Source: an uncultured Alphaproteobacteria bacterium
GTDB lineage: Bacteria > Pseudomonadota > Alphaproteobacteria > Rs-D84
Direction: 5' to 3'
Assembly: GCA_904502095.1 (NCBI GenBank)
Contig: CAJGDG010000013.1
Location: forward strand, 1-31,348
DNA length: 31,348 nt
The notes beneath the pieces were generated by a model. The model saw only the letters and a program-made list of their open reading frames with translations, was not told the DNA's origin and searched no databases. The translations under genes were made by a program, and so were the position numbers. Shown piece after piece: positions 23,183 through 31,128 of the stretch. Every line of letters begins with the position of its first letter. The first letter of the stretch is position 1.

Positions 23183-24747
23183 TATTTTACCCCCACTATT
23201 TCTGCGTTTTCAAACAGGCTCATCGCGCTGGCAACCAATGGGTCTGATTGCAGTTCTTCCTGTTTTTGTTCTGATATTGTTTGCGTGTTTGAAGATTCTG
23301 CCATACGGGTCAACACCCATGTTTTACCGGTTTTATCCGTTAACCAGACAGACAATTTATGAACAAAATCACCATCACCCTTGCGGTCAAAATATTTTAT
23401 CTTTCCTTCTTCGAATTCGGAAACTTCTATATTGCTGCTGTAATACGAATACAACAATATTTCTTTGCTGTTTTGCAGTTCAGTACCTAATTGCGCAGCA
23501 GAAGTTATATTCAAAACTTGTTTTGCTGGTTGTGCAGGTGCATCTGTTGTTTGTGCCATTCTGTCTGCAAAAATATTTTTTACATCGCGCACACGGTTTT
23601 CAGATTCCTGCTGTTTTAATATTTCTGGCACAGATGGCAAATCTGCAATATGCATACATCTGATTATCAACATATCAAAGCATTGTTTTTGATTACCGGC
23701 CGCCTGCATTTCAGGAACCGCAGCAACCAAAACCTGCCATATTCTGGACAAAGTGTTCACAGAAATACGACCGTTCAAATTTGCAATTTGTTCGCGCTGG
23801 TCCGCTGTGTATGGCGCATTTGCAACATCGCCTGCGTGCAGTGCAGGATGCATACGCGTTGCCCAATGTGTCCATTCCATCATGTCTGTTAACAACATAG
23901 ATAAATCTGCGCCATTGTTATAAATAGAATCAACTTTGTTTAACGCAGCAGATACATCGCCCGATAAAATAGTCTTCATCAAATCCAGCACAACAGTTCT
24001 GTCTGCGCGTTTTAACATATCTAAAACAGCCGCTTCATCAACATGACCGCCTGTTTGTGCAATTGCCTGATCCAACAGTGACAGGCCATCACGAACAGAA
24101 CCATCTGCCGCGCGCGCCAACAAATCGTTTGCACCATCCGTTAATTCGATATTTTCTTGGGCGGCAACCCATGCAAAATGCTTTTTTAGTGTTTCAATGG
24201 ACACACGCGCTAAATCAAATCGTTGGCAACGAGACAATATTGTCACAGGAACCTTTCTGATTTCCGTAGTTGCCAAAATAAAGATAACATGGGCAGGTGG
24301 TTCTTCCAGTGTTTTTAACAACGCATTAAATGCGGATGTCGACAGCATATGAACTTCGTCAATAATATATACCTTGTATCTGCCGTTGGTTGGTCTGTAT
24401 TGTGCGGCATCCAGAATATCGCGCATATTATCAACACCGGTATGAGACGCCGCGTCAATTTCCATAACATCAATATGTTGTCCGGCGGCAATCGCACGAC
24501 AATTTTCGCATATACCACACGGACTGGCGGTCGCCCTGTCAGCAGACAAGCAATTCAAAGCCTTGGCAAAAATACGCGCCGTGCTGGTTTTTCCTGTTCC
24601 GCGAATCCCTGTGAAAATATACGCATGCGCAATGCGAGATGTATCAATAGCAGTTGTTAATGTTTTTACCAAAACATCCTGTCCAATCAATGATTTAAAA
24701 TCCTGACTGCGATATTTACGCGCCAAGACCGTATAATTCGTATCCAT
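23182..24747 (-). CDS. dnaX: DNA polymerase III subunit gamma/tau
   Basis: A 521-residue clamp-loader ATPase. It shows Walker A GIRGTGKTS (47-55), the zinc module CLSADRATASPCGICENC (66-83), the DEVH box in YIIDEVHML (128-135), and the sensor motif ILSRCQRF. The tail beyond about residue 370 is short and divergent compared with E. coli tau (643 residues), as in many alphaproteobacteria. I start it at 24747: the extension upstream is unlike any DnaX, and AAAAGGAA lies about 10 nt before the ATG. A perfect inverted repeat overlaps the promoter and start. The operon continues into a prepilin and a lipoprotein. Confidence 0.95.
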   Translation of the reverse strand: MDTNYTVLARKYRSQDFKSLIGQDVLVKTLTTAIDTSRIAHAYIFTGIRGTGKTSTARIFAKALNCLSADRATASPCGICENCRAIAAGQHIDVMEIDAASHTGVDNMRDILDAAQYRPTNGRYKVYIIDEVHMLSTSAFNALLKTLEEPPAHVIFILATTEIRKVPVTILSRCQRFDLARVSIETLKKHFAWVAAQENIELTDGANDLLARAADGSVRDGLSLLDQAIAQTGGHVDEAAVLDMLKRADRTVVLDLMKTILSGDVSAALNKVDSIYNNGADLSMLLTDMMEWTHWATRMHPALHAGDVANAPYTADQREQIANLNGRISVNTLSRIWQVLVAAVPEMQAAGNQKQCFDMLIIRCMHIADLPSVPEILKQQESENRVRDVKNIFADRMAQTTDAPAQPAKQVLNITSAAQLGTELQNSKEILLYSYYSSNIEVSEFEEGKIKYFDRKGDGDFVHKLSVWLTDKTGKTWVLTRMAESSNTQTISEQKQEELQSDPLVASAMSLFENAEIVGVK

Positions 24748-24792
24748 GCTGTCATCTTCCTTTTGATGACAGCATAGCAAAACGCATCAAAA
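24746..24792 (-). promoter_or_regulatory. dnaX promoter with overlapping palindrome
   Basis: Minus strand: TTGAAA, 16 nt, TATGCT (24776-24771), with a predicted start near 24764. An 11-bp perfect inverted repeat (24746-24756 and 24765-24775) with an 8-nt centre covers the -10 box and reaches the start codon. The ribosome site AAAAGGAA is the centre. Confidence 0.6.
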
Positions 24793-24804
24793 TTTCAACA
24801 AATA

Positions 24805-24822
24805 AAAAGCGCCCATCGGCGC
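24805..24822 (-). terminator. Terminator after the DUF4167-like gene
   Basis: GCGCC (24809-24813), loop CATC, GGCGC (24818-24822), followed on the minus strand by TTTTTATT. Confidence 0.75.
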
Positions 24823-24831
24823 ATTTTATTA

Positions 24832-25134
24832 CTATTTTAAATTGGTTATAAAGTCCGGAAAACCCGCATCTTCGTCTTCGTTGTTTTCAGGCGCTTCCGC
24901 AGCAACAGCAGCTTCGGCTGCAGCTTTTTCCTTGGTGTCGCGGGAAGAATCTATTTTTCCCTGTTCTGCGTTAACGATACGACCATAATGCTCTGCCGCC
25001 TGTAATAAACGTTCGCGTTCAATTTCATCAGATGTCTGACGCGCCTGGTCGATATATTGTTTTCTTTTCTGACGCCATTTATGGCAGCGTTGAATCATCT
25101 GGCCAACGGATGATTGATTTTTTTTGTTTTGCAT
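24832..25134 (-). CDS. DUF4167-like small protein
   Basis: A 100-residue hydrophilic protein. The segment QYIDQARQTSDEIERERLLQ followed by AAEHYGRIVN matches the core of DUF4167, an alphaproteobacterial family in which a similar helix pair precedes a HxDHYxR-type motif. The long Arg/Gly-rich N-terminus common in that family is reduced to a short basic stretch (KWRQKRKQ), and the C-terminus is acidic (ENNEDEDAGF). Function unknown. Ribosome site weak (AAAGAAAAG). It lies upstream of dnaX, separated by a terminator, and is divergent from the pilin operon. Confidence 0.65.
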   Translation of the reverse strand: MQNKKNQSSVGQMIQRCHKWRQKRKQYIDQARQTSDEIERERLLQAAEHYGRIVNAEQGKIDSSRDTKEKAAAEAAVAAEAPENNEDEDAGFPDFITNLK

Positions 25135-25225
25135 ATCTTTTCTTTTTTAACAGGAAATTATTTCCGACAATGTTTTTAACATCGTCAAACTTAACGGAAT
25201 TGATATTAAAGCATCTTAAAAGCAA

Positions 25226-25254
25226 TTGCAATATTTTTTTTCTGTTGCTAAACT
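25226..25254 (+). promoter_or_regulatory. Promoter of the three-pilin operon
   Basis: TTGCAA (25226-25231), 17 nt, TAAACT (25249-25254). The leader would carry AGGAGG at 25265-25270, 7 nt before the TTG start at 25278. Confidence 0.55.
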
Positions 25255-25277
25255 TGATATGTGTAGGAGGGAGCATA

Positions 25278-26633
25278 TTGCATCAAGAACGCGGAAACTT
25301 TTTATTACAAGCCATGTTGGCTTTGGGACTGATATTCGCGTTCATCCCCTTTTTATCATATCAAATTGCCGAACAAAACATTGATACCAAGATGTACGCC
25401 GCAACGCGTCAGGCTGAAATCGCCCAGACTGCAGCACGCATTTTTATACGCGAAAATGTTAATAACATACCGTACGACACAACTATTATTTCCGGGAATC
25501 ACTTTGCAGACACTTTGGAACCATACGGTTTGCCGTTGGGGTTTGTGCCACGAACCGCGCTGGGACACGATATTGCATTAGTTATACACAAGACTCCTGA
25601 TGTAATATCTGCATACCTTGAATTGCGTGGTGACAAGTTGTCAGAACTGGAAAACGCGGAACTGGCGCGACGAATTGGGTTTTACGCCGCACCCGTATCA
25701 GATGGCGTTGATGTTGGAATTGATTTACAAGATGTTTTTTCTGACATCGTTCGCAGAAACGAAACCGACCTGGACAACAGTGCGTTTTTAACCGATTTAG
25801 ATATGAATAACTTTTCTATAAAAAACACAGGAAATTTGTTTGCCACAAACGGGGATTTCGTTGGGGCACAATTTAGAACGCTGACTATCACAGGTGTCGA
25901 AAACGGTCGCAAAGAAAAAAACGACATCAAATATATGCAATCAGACAAAACCGTATTTCAAAGCAAAACTGGCGAAGCGGCATTAACGCTTTCCAAAGGA
26001 ACATTGTATGCAAATTCCGTTAACGCGCGCAGCATTTCGCTGTATGGGAATACAGGAAACTTTACAACAATTAATGCATCTGTATATGAACTATCAATGA
26101 CCGCGGGACGCACATCTTTTGTCGGTCCCAGCAAATGGGATGTGCGCGGTTCTGTTGTTGCCAGCAACATCAATTTTTCCGCAGAAAGATTGGACATCTC
26201 TTCTCATTTATTAACTATGCGCGGCCAAGATGTATATATCGACGAAGAAACCCTGGAATATAATTCAAAATCTGGGATTGAAACAAATGTCATATCAGCA
26301 TCAAACATTACAATGCGCGACCAAATATCCAGCGCACTGGATTCGGGACAAACAGGCGCAGCTATTTTAGACATCAGACCCGCAGGCACATCTTTGCTGC
26401 CAGACGTATTAGTATCGAAAATTGATAACGACGCATTTGCAATAATCGACAATCCGTCCGCAGACGACGACAAAACCACAGATTGCAAATCCATAATTAA
26501 CAAACTTGAAGGCGTATACAACAAACAATCATTGGCACAATATCTGGTATGCCAGTATGTTTATTGGCAAAGACTGGAAAAAAGAATCAATATAAAACAA
26601 TGTTTAATGGCAGGTGGCAGTGACTGTATTTAA
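25278..26633 (+). CDS. Large prepilin-like protein 1 (Gln5, possible tip pilin)
   Basis: A 451-residue protein with a short leader and pilin helix: MHQERG then NFLLQAMLALGLIFAFIPFL. The cleavage Gly is present, but mature position 5 is Gln, not Glu. After alpha-1 (to about residue 60) and a globular segment, residues from about 170 form tandem short strand repeats (LTDLDMNNFSIKNTGNLFAT, LYANSVNARSISLYGNTG, ...), reminiscent of the N-terminal domain of PilV/shufflon-type minor pilins. The C-terminal 45 residues are helical with four cysteines (DCKSI, LVCQY, KQCL, SDCI). Start: TTG 25278 with AGGAGG at 7 nt; the longer upstream frame has no pilin-like feature. It is first in a three-gene overlapping operon. 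Confidence 0.75.
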   Translation: MHQERGNFLLQAMLALGLIFAFIPFLSYQIAEQNIDTKMYAATRQAEIAQTAARIFIRENVNNIPYDTTIISGNHFADTLEPYGLPLGFVPRTALGHDIALVIHKTPDVISAYLELRGDKLSELENAELARRIGFYAAPVSDGVDVGIDLQDVFSDIVRRNETDLDNSAFLTDLDMNNFSIKNTGNLFATNGDFVGAQFRTLTITGVENGRKEKNDIKYMQSDKTVFQSKTGEAALTLSKGTLYANSVNARSISLYGNTGNFTTINASVYELSMTAGRTSFVGPSKWDVRGSVVASNINFSAERLDISSHLLTMRGQDVYIDEETLEYNSKSGIETNVISASNITMRDQISSALDSGQTGAAILDIRPAGTSLLPDVLVSKIDNDAFAIIDNPSADDDKTTDCKSIINKLEGVYNKQSLAQYLVCQYVYWQRLEKRINIKQCLMAGGSDCI

Positions 26634-27822
26634 AAAGAATCTTTTTTGTCGCCAACAAAGCGGCGCCAGCATGACAGAAGTATTGCTGTCAATGGCCATT
26701 ATCGCTGTTGCGGCACCATTTGTATACAGTCAAATCGCACAAACTAACCAGACTGTGCGCGACATCGCAAACGCGAAAAAAATTATATCTGTACGCGATA
26801 ATGTTTTAAACTTTGTCAGAACTAATCAATCGCAATGGCCGGATGCCGCACAAATAAAAATGGACGAAAGCGACCTGGACACAATATCGCCAGATGCACA
26901 CGCCGGCTTTATAGATAAATACCCCGTATCTGGCGCAACAATCACTGATGTTTATTTGGCATTCAGACCCGGCGAAAACATTTTATACACAAACAAAATA
27001 GCACGACATATCGGCGGCGATGCTGCTGTGGTTGGGGACGACGGCATCGCATACGGCAACACATGGGCCGTAGCCGCCCCAGATTTTAAATCAGGCGATT
27101 TAATATACCGCATTTCACGGGACATTTCTGGGGAAGATACATCTAAGTTTTTACATCGCACAACATCTGGCGAAGACGAACTGAATGTAATGATGCGCGA
27201 TTTAAATATGGCAAATCATCACATTCATGGCACAGCAAATATAATCGCCGAAACAATAGACACAAATAAAGCCAACGCAACCTTTGTCACAACAGATACT
27301 TTAAACGCACAAACAATATATTTTTCATCGGGCGCCAATCTGGATGGCCAAGATATAACTTTTTCTAATTTAAGAATTTCTGATGATATGTACGGTTTTA
27401 AAAACATATATGCTGACAATTTAAACGGCGCAGGATTCACAACCCAAGGACGCGTTATCATTGACAAAGCGCAAATATCAGATTCTGTTAAAATTGGAAA
27501 TAACCTGTATCTGAAATCTGATTCCGCACGCACAATCAGCGACTTTACAGGAATCACCGCAAACACTGTTTTTACGCCTTTCATTTTAACCGAAGAAATT
27601 GTGTTTTATGAAAATTTTGGCTTAACAATTTCTGGGGAACTGCTGATGTCAACCAATGCGCCATTAAAAATCGGAAATTGGACTTTTCCTTCTGCAAAAC
27701 CACCACAATTTTCTGATTTTAATTTAAAACGCGGAAAAATCCCTAACGCACCGATAAAAAACGAATTTAACAAACTGATTAAATCTGGATGGCACGCAAC
27801 ACCTACAACGGCAATACAATGA
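26614..27822 (+). CDS. Large prepilin-like protein 2 (PilV-like)
   Basis: A 402-residue prepilin. The leader of about 17 residues ends ...RQQSG, followed by ASMTEVLLSMAIIAVAAPFV with Glu at mature position 5. The alpha-1 helix is continued by QIAQTNQTVRDIANAKKIIS. From about residue 190 on come the same strand repeats as in its neighbours: MRDLNMANHHIHGTANIIAE, NATFVTTDTLNAQTIYFSSG, LDGQDITFSNLRIS. The start is GTG 26614 or GTG 26620; both lie inside the end of gene 1 (up to 20 nt overlap), with a GGCAGG stretch just upstream. No C-terminal cysteine cluster is present, unlike protein 1. Confidence 0.75.
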   Translation: MAVTVFKKNLFCRQQSGASMTEVLLSMAIIAVAAPFVYSQIAQTNQTVRDIANAKKIISVRDNVLNFVRTNQSQWPDAAQIKMDESDLDTISPDAHAGFIDKYPVSGATITDVYLAFRPGENILYTNKIARHIGGDAAVVGDDGIAYGNTWAVAAPDFKSGDLIYRISRDISGEDTSKFLHRTTSGEDELNVMMRDLNMANHHIHGTANIIAETIDTNKANATFVTTDTLNAQTIYFSSGANLDGQDITFSNLRISDDMYGFKNIYADNLNGAGFTTQGRVIIDKAQISDSVKIGNNLYLKSDSARTISDFTGITANTVFTPFILTEEIVFYENFGLTISGELLMSTNAPLKIGNWTFPSAKPPQFSDFNLKRGKIPNAPIKNEFNKLIKSGWHATPTTAIQ

Positions 27823-29135
27823 AAATAACAAAACGCAATTTTTATAACAGAAACCAATCTTGCGGCAGTATGCTGATGGAATTACTGCTTAGCGTGGCGT
27901 TGGCTGCGGTTGTAATACCATTTGTTTTTCAATATCACCAAAAGGCGGTTCAACGCGCAGAAAATATTGAAATAACAAAAAAGATGCAACTGATTCAATC
28001 CGCCTTGGAAAAGCATATTGTTGCCAATCGCGAAGAACTGCTGAAAACCGTTGGCAGAAATATAACCCGTGTAGACATAAAAGATTTAGCGCAATATGGC
28101 TTGCCTGACGGCACACTGGAACAAGACGCGAAAAAATATCAATTACGAATTCTAAAAACGCCTGATTCCGAAGGTGGCGCAACATTACAGGGTGTTATTG
28201 TGCGTGCATCTGACGACATATCACCAATACGAACACGCGAAATTGTTGGGCTGTCCGGTGGCTCTATGGGTTTTATTGACGGCACACACGCGTTCGGAAC
28301 ATTTGGCGCGTGGCATACAGACACAATTGATTTGGGCACAAATCTTAAAAATGCTATTGTCGAAACAACAAATATAAATCGTGACAACGCGTTATATTTA
28401 TGGCGCGTCCCTTCTGATAATCCAGACGATGAAAAAATGATGTCCGCACTAAATTTAGGGGGACACGATATAAAAAATCTGATGCGAATTGACGCAAACT
28501 TTGCAGATTTTTCAGAATATCTGAACGCACAGGAAATTGCTGCACGTGATTTAATCTTTCAAAATCGCACAACACTAAGCAATGTCTTTAACAGTTCTTA
28601 TGGGGTTGTGTCTGGCCGACTGTCATCGGATTCAAAAGATATGGAAGTCTTGGGCGAATTTTCATTGGCAGACACAGGAAAATTGTCGTCTTTGAACGCA
28701 GAAAACCTATGGGCAACAAATATGACACTGGGAGGACTGTCTGTTGAAGGCAAAGAGAACTATGCAACACTTAAAATCAATCAATCGCTGGATATGACAG
28801 CGGGACGCATAGAAGCAATATACGCAACAGTTGGATACGCAGGTTCTATTACACCTAAACTGGTCGTCAGAAACAGAATAGAAGATTCCGTTAACCCCGA
28901 ATTCTTTTGGGATGCCGATTCAAAATCTGCAAACTTTGCAGATGCTTATTTTGTTGAATTAAATCGTATGGCAACTTTGGCATATATATCCGAAAATGAC
29001 AAAACAACAGAAACAGGTCAAATATTTGGAACTGTTTCCGCAAATAAAAATGCAACCGTAGCAGACTTTATGAACGCAATCAGTGAAATACAAACCCGCG
29101 TACGCGCAAAATATCAACGATTGCAATTACAATAA
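27819..29135 (+). CDS. Large prepilin-like protein 3 (PilV-like)
   Basis: A 438-residue prepilin. The leader MKITKRNFYNRNQSCG is followed by SMLMELLLSVALAAVVIPFV with Glu at mature position 5. A coiled segment (HQKAVQRAENIEITKKMQLI) extends alpha-1. The body again shows shufflon-like repeats, e.g. LNLGGHDIKNLMRIDANFAD, YLNAQEIAARDLIFQNRTTL and LNAENLWATNMTLGGLSV. The last 25 residues are helical (AISEIQTRVRAKYQRLQLQ). The start overlaps the stop of protein 2 (ATGA). It closes the operon; no hairpin terminator is seen before the next gene, 20 nt away. Confidence 0.75.
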   Translation: MKITKRNFYNRNQSCGSMLMELLLSVALAAVVIPFVFQYHQKAVQRAENIEITKKMQLIQSALEKHIVANREELLKTVGRNITRVDIKDLAQYGLPDGTLEQDAKKYQLRILKTPDSEGGATLQGVIVRASDDISPIRTREIVGLSGGSMGFIDGTHAFGTFGAWHTDTIDLGTNLKNAIVETTNINRDNALYLWRVPSDNPDDEKMMSALNLGGHDIKNLMRIDANFADFSEYLNAQEIAARDLIFQNRTTLSNVFNSSYGVVSGRLSSDSKDMEVLGEFSLADTGKLSSLNAENLWATNMTLGGLSVEGKENYATLKINQSLDMTAGRIEAIYATVGYAGSITPKLVVRNRIEDSVNPEFFWDADSKSANFADAYFVELNRMATLAYISENDKTTETGQIFGTVSANKNATVADFMNAISEIQTRVRAKYQRLQLQ

Positions 29136-29148
29136 TTTGTGGTATAGG
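29121..29148 (+). promoter_or_regulatory. Possible promoter of the zinc-ribbon gene
   Basis: TTGCAA (29121-29126), 16 nt, and TG-g-TATAGG (29140-29148), 7 nt before the ATG at 29156. The last two -10 bases are poor, so support is moderate. It overlaps the end of the pilin operon. Confidence 0.35.
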
Positions 29149-29155
29149 TAAAGAT

Positions 29156-29683
29156 ATGAAAATTAAATGCGATTTTTGTAAAACAGAATACAATTTGGAC
29201 GAAGCACCAAATGCGCCTGTCAAATGTGCAATATGCGGGCATGAATGGAACGCTGCCGTGACACCACGCAAAAACGCGTGGCTGATGTTCTTTGCGTCAT
29301 TGTGCGCTTTGATGTCTGCAATTATTTTCACAATCGCAGTCATTACCCATCACCAAATTAAAAAAGCAAACCAGGGCCCTTTAATCGCAACTGTTTCTGA
29401 GGTTTCTACAACAACAGATGAAAACGGGGTTGTACGTGTAATTGTAAACGGCACCGTTTCAAATGTATCTGACAACATATATGGCGTGCCAGATTTGTTG
29501 ATTGTATCAACAGACAACAAAGGCAACATATTGGCAAAACAAAAATTTATGCCATCTGCAACATTACTGGACGCGGGCACATCTGTTAAATTCAGTCATG
29601 TATTAGCCCAACAGCCAAATGGTGTAAAAAAAATATCTGCACATTTATTAAACTTTGATGCACCCCAGGATAATAAAAAATGA
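29156..29683 (+). CDS. Zinc-ribbon membrane protein (DUF3426-like)
   Basis: A 175-residue protein. Its N-terminal MJ0042-type zinc ribbon (CDFC at 5-8, CAIC at 25-28 followed by GHEW) lies in the cytoplasm. A single membrane helix (WLMFFASLCALMSAIIFTIAV) is followed by a periplasmic beta domain, in which VIVNGTVSNVSD and FSHVLAQQPNGVKKI match the DUF3426/FxLYD-like pattern seen in proteobacterial zinc-ribbon proteins. Function unknown. It overlaps the next gene by 4 nt. No Shine-Dalgarno site precedes its ATG. Confidence 0.75.
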   Translation: MKIKCDFCKTEYNLDEAPNAPVKCAICGHEWNAAVTPRKNAWLMFFASLCALMSAIIFTIAVITHHQIKKANQGPLIATVSEVSTTTDENGVVRVIVNGTVSNVSDNIYGVPDLLIVSTDNKGNILAKQKFMPSATLLDAGTSVKFSHVLAQQPNGVKKISAHLLNFDAPQDNKK

Positions 29684-30135
29684 AAAAATTAATTGCAGCG
29701 CTTTTATTTTCAATCATATCATCTGCAAACGCAACGGATGCCCCAACCCCCAGGGTAAGTATTTTTTCCACCAGTACTGATTGGCAGGCAGTGACAGGAT
29801 TGACTTTAAATGAATATCGCGGGACATTTGTGCCTGACAAAAAGTTGGTTGGGCGCGGATTGGTATTGTATTATTTGGACGGATTCCCATGCTATGGTTT
29901 GGGCAGTTGGGTGCGTGTTTGGGTTGGACCAAACGGCGAAAATCACGAACACCTGCGTATAGCGTGTGTTGCTGCGCCAACAGAAATTAAATTTGCATAC
30001 AGAAACGCTTTGCGCGACGCGGACGAAGCAACTACAACAGGAATATTGACCTGTCCTGTGTCCGCACACGGGCGTGAATTGACAATTGAATTATCTGATT
30101 GTACAGTTGGGCCTGATTGGGACGAATACAAATAG
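29680..30135 (+). CDS. Small secreted protein of unknown function
   Basis: A 151-residue exported protein. A signal peptide (MKKLIAALLFSIISSANA) is followed by a compact, probably all-beta domain with four cysteines (FPCYGLG, RIACVAA, ILTCPVS, SDCTVG) that could form two disulfides. No family is recognised. The start overlaps the stop of the zinc-ribbon gene (ATGA), so the two are coupled, and the pseudouridine synthase follows 8 nt after its stop. Confidence 0.7.
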   Translation: MKKLIAALLFSIISSANATDAPTPRVSIFSTSTDWQAVTGLTLNEYRGTFVPDKKLVGRGLVLYYLDGFPCYGLGSWVRVWVGPNGENHEHLRIACVAAPTEIKFAYRNALRDADEATTTGILTCPVSAHGRELTIELSDCTVGPDWDEYK

Positions 30136-30143
30136 GATTTTTT

Positions 30144-31103
30144 ATGACAGAAATTCGCGAATTTAAAGTTATAGATACAGACAACATTGTTCGTACAGAC
30201 AAATATTTATCTGCACAAATGCCTGATTTTTCGCGCAGCGAAATCCAAAAATTTAATATAACGCGCAAAGACGGTCGCGCAGTCAAGATGTCTGAAAAAA
30301 TTCGCGTTGGCGATGAGTTTGTTGTCGAAATACCCGCTGTCCAGACAGATATCGCAACAGAGAATATTTCCACTGATTTTAATTTGGACATATTATTCGA
30401 AGACGATGATATTATCGTTGTAAACAAACCACGCGGCGTTGTTATGTATCCTTCTGCGGGAAACAAAACAGGCACATTGGTTCAAAACATATTGGCACAC
30501 ACACATTTATCCACACTGGGCGGCGAAGTGCGCCCAGGGGTTGTTCACAGACTGGACAAAGATACCAGCGGTGTTATGGTGTTCGCAAAATCTGACGCGG
30601 CATTTCGTGAGCTGGTAAAAACATTTTCAGAACACGATTTAACACGAAAATATATCGCTTTTGTTTGGGGAATACCGAACTGGGAAGAAGCAGACATAAC
30701 CGGAAATATCGCACGCTCTTCACGAAACCGTCAAAAAATGACTATGGTAAAATCAGGCGGGAAACCAGCGCATACAGAAGCAACTGTTATGAACGCATGG
30801 TCGCACGCAGGTGTTTCACAAATGCGTTGCAAACTGTTTACAGGACGCACCCATCAAATTCGTGTTCATTTGTCCGCGCATGGATTTCCTGTATTATGCG
30901 ACCCATTGTACGGTCGTGGCAGCGCAAAACTGGGCAGCGTAAAAGATGCTGATTTATTAGATTTCCTGAAATCACACGACGGTCAGATGTTGCACGCCGA
31001 AGTTTTGGAATTCAAACATCCTATCACAAACAATATGATGAAATTCAAAGCAAAAATGCCAGACGATATGATGGAATTAAAATATATATTAGAAGAAATG
31101 TAA
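30144..31103 (+). CDS. Pseudouridine synthase, RluC/RluD family
   Basis: A 319-residue enzyme that converts uridine to pseudouridine in 23S rRNA. An S4-like RNA-binding region occupies residues of about 15-65 (DKYLSAQMPDFSRSEIQKF). The catalytic motif HRLDKDTSG at 135-143 contains the nucleophile Asp138. Family motifs VVNKPRGVVMYP, RKYIAFVWG and GRTHQIRVHL (about 240-250) are intact. Start: ATG 30144, with AGGA about 6 nt upstream; the longer frame overlaps the previous gene without benefit. The target position (RluD sites 1911/1915/1917 or RluC sites) cannot be decided from sequence alone. Confidence 0.92.
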   Translation: MTEIREFKVIDTDNIVRTDKYLSAQMPDFSRSEIQKFNITRKDGRAVKMSEKIRVGDEFVVEIPAVQTDIATENISTDFNLDILFEDDDIIVVNKPRGVVMYPSAGNKTGTLVQNILAHTHLSTLGGEVRPGVVHRLDKDTSGVMVFAKSDAAFRELVKTFSEHDLTRKYIAFVWGIPNWEEADITGNIARSSRNRQKMTMVKSGGKPAHTEATVMNAWSHAGVSQMRCKLFTGRTHQIRVHLSAHGFPVLCDPLYGRGSAKLGSVKDADLLDFLKSHDGQMLHAEVLEFKHPITNNMMKFKAKMPDDMMELKYILEEM

Positions 31104-31128
31104 AAAACCGGCAAACGCCGGTTTTTTT
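31104..31128. terminator. Bidirectional terminator
   Basis: CCGGC (31108-31112), loop AAAC, GCCGG (31117-31121), flanked by A6 on the left and T7 on the right, between the convergent pseudouridine synthase and rpsO genes. Confidence 0.85.

Noticed and set aside
24181..24187. A-AAA-AAG slippery heptamer on the minus strand inside dnaX, a possible tau/gamma frameshift site
   Set aside because: It lies at about residue 188, inside the ATPase domain, so a frameshift there would not give a gamma-like product. It simply encodes Leu-Lys-Lys.
25278..29135. Shufflon with inverting segments
   Set aside because: The proteins resemble PilV constant regions, but I see no repeated inverted 19-bp recombination sites and no invertase gene.
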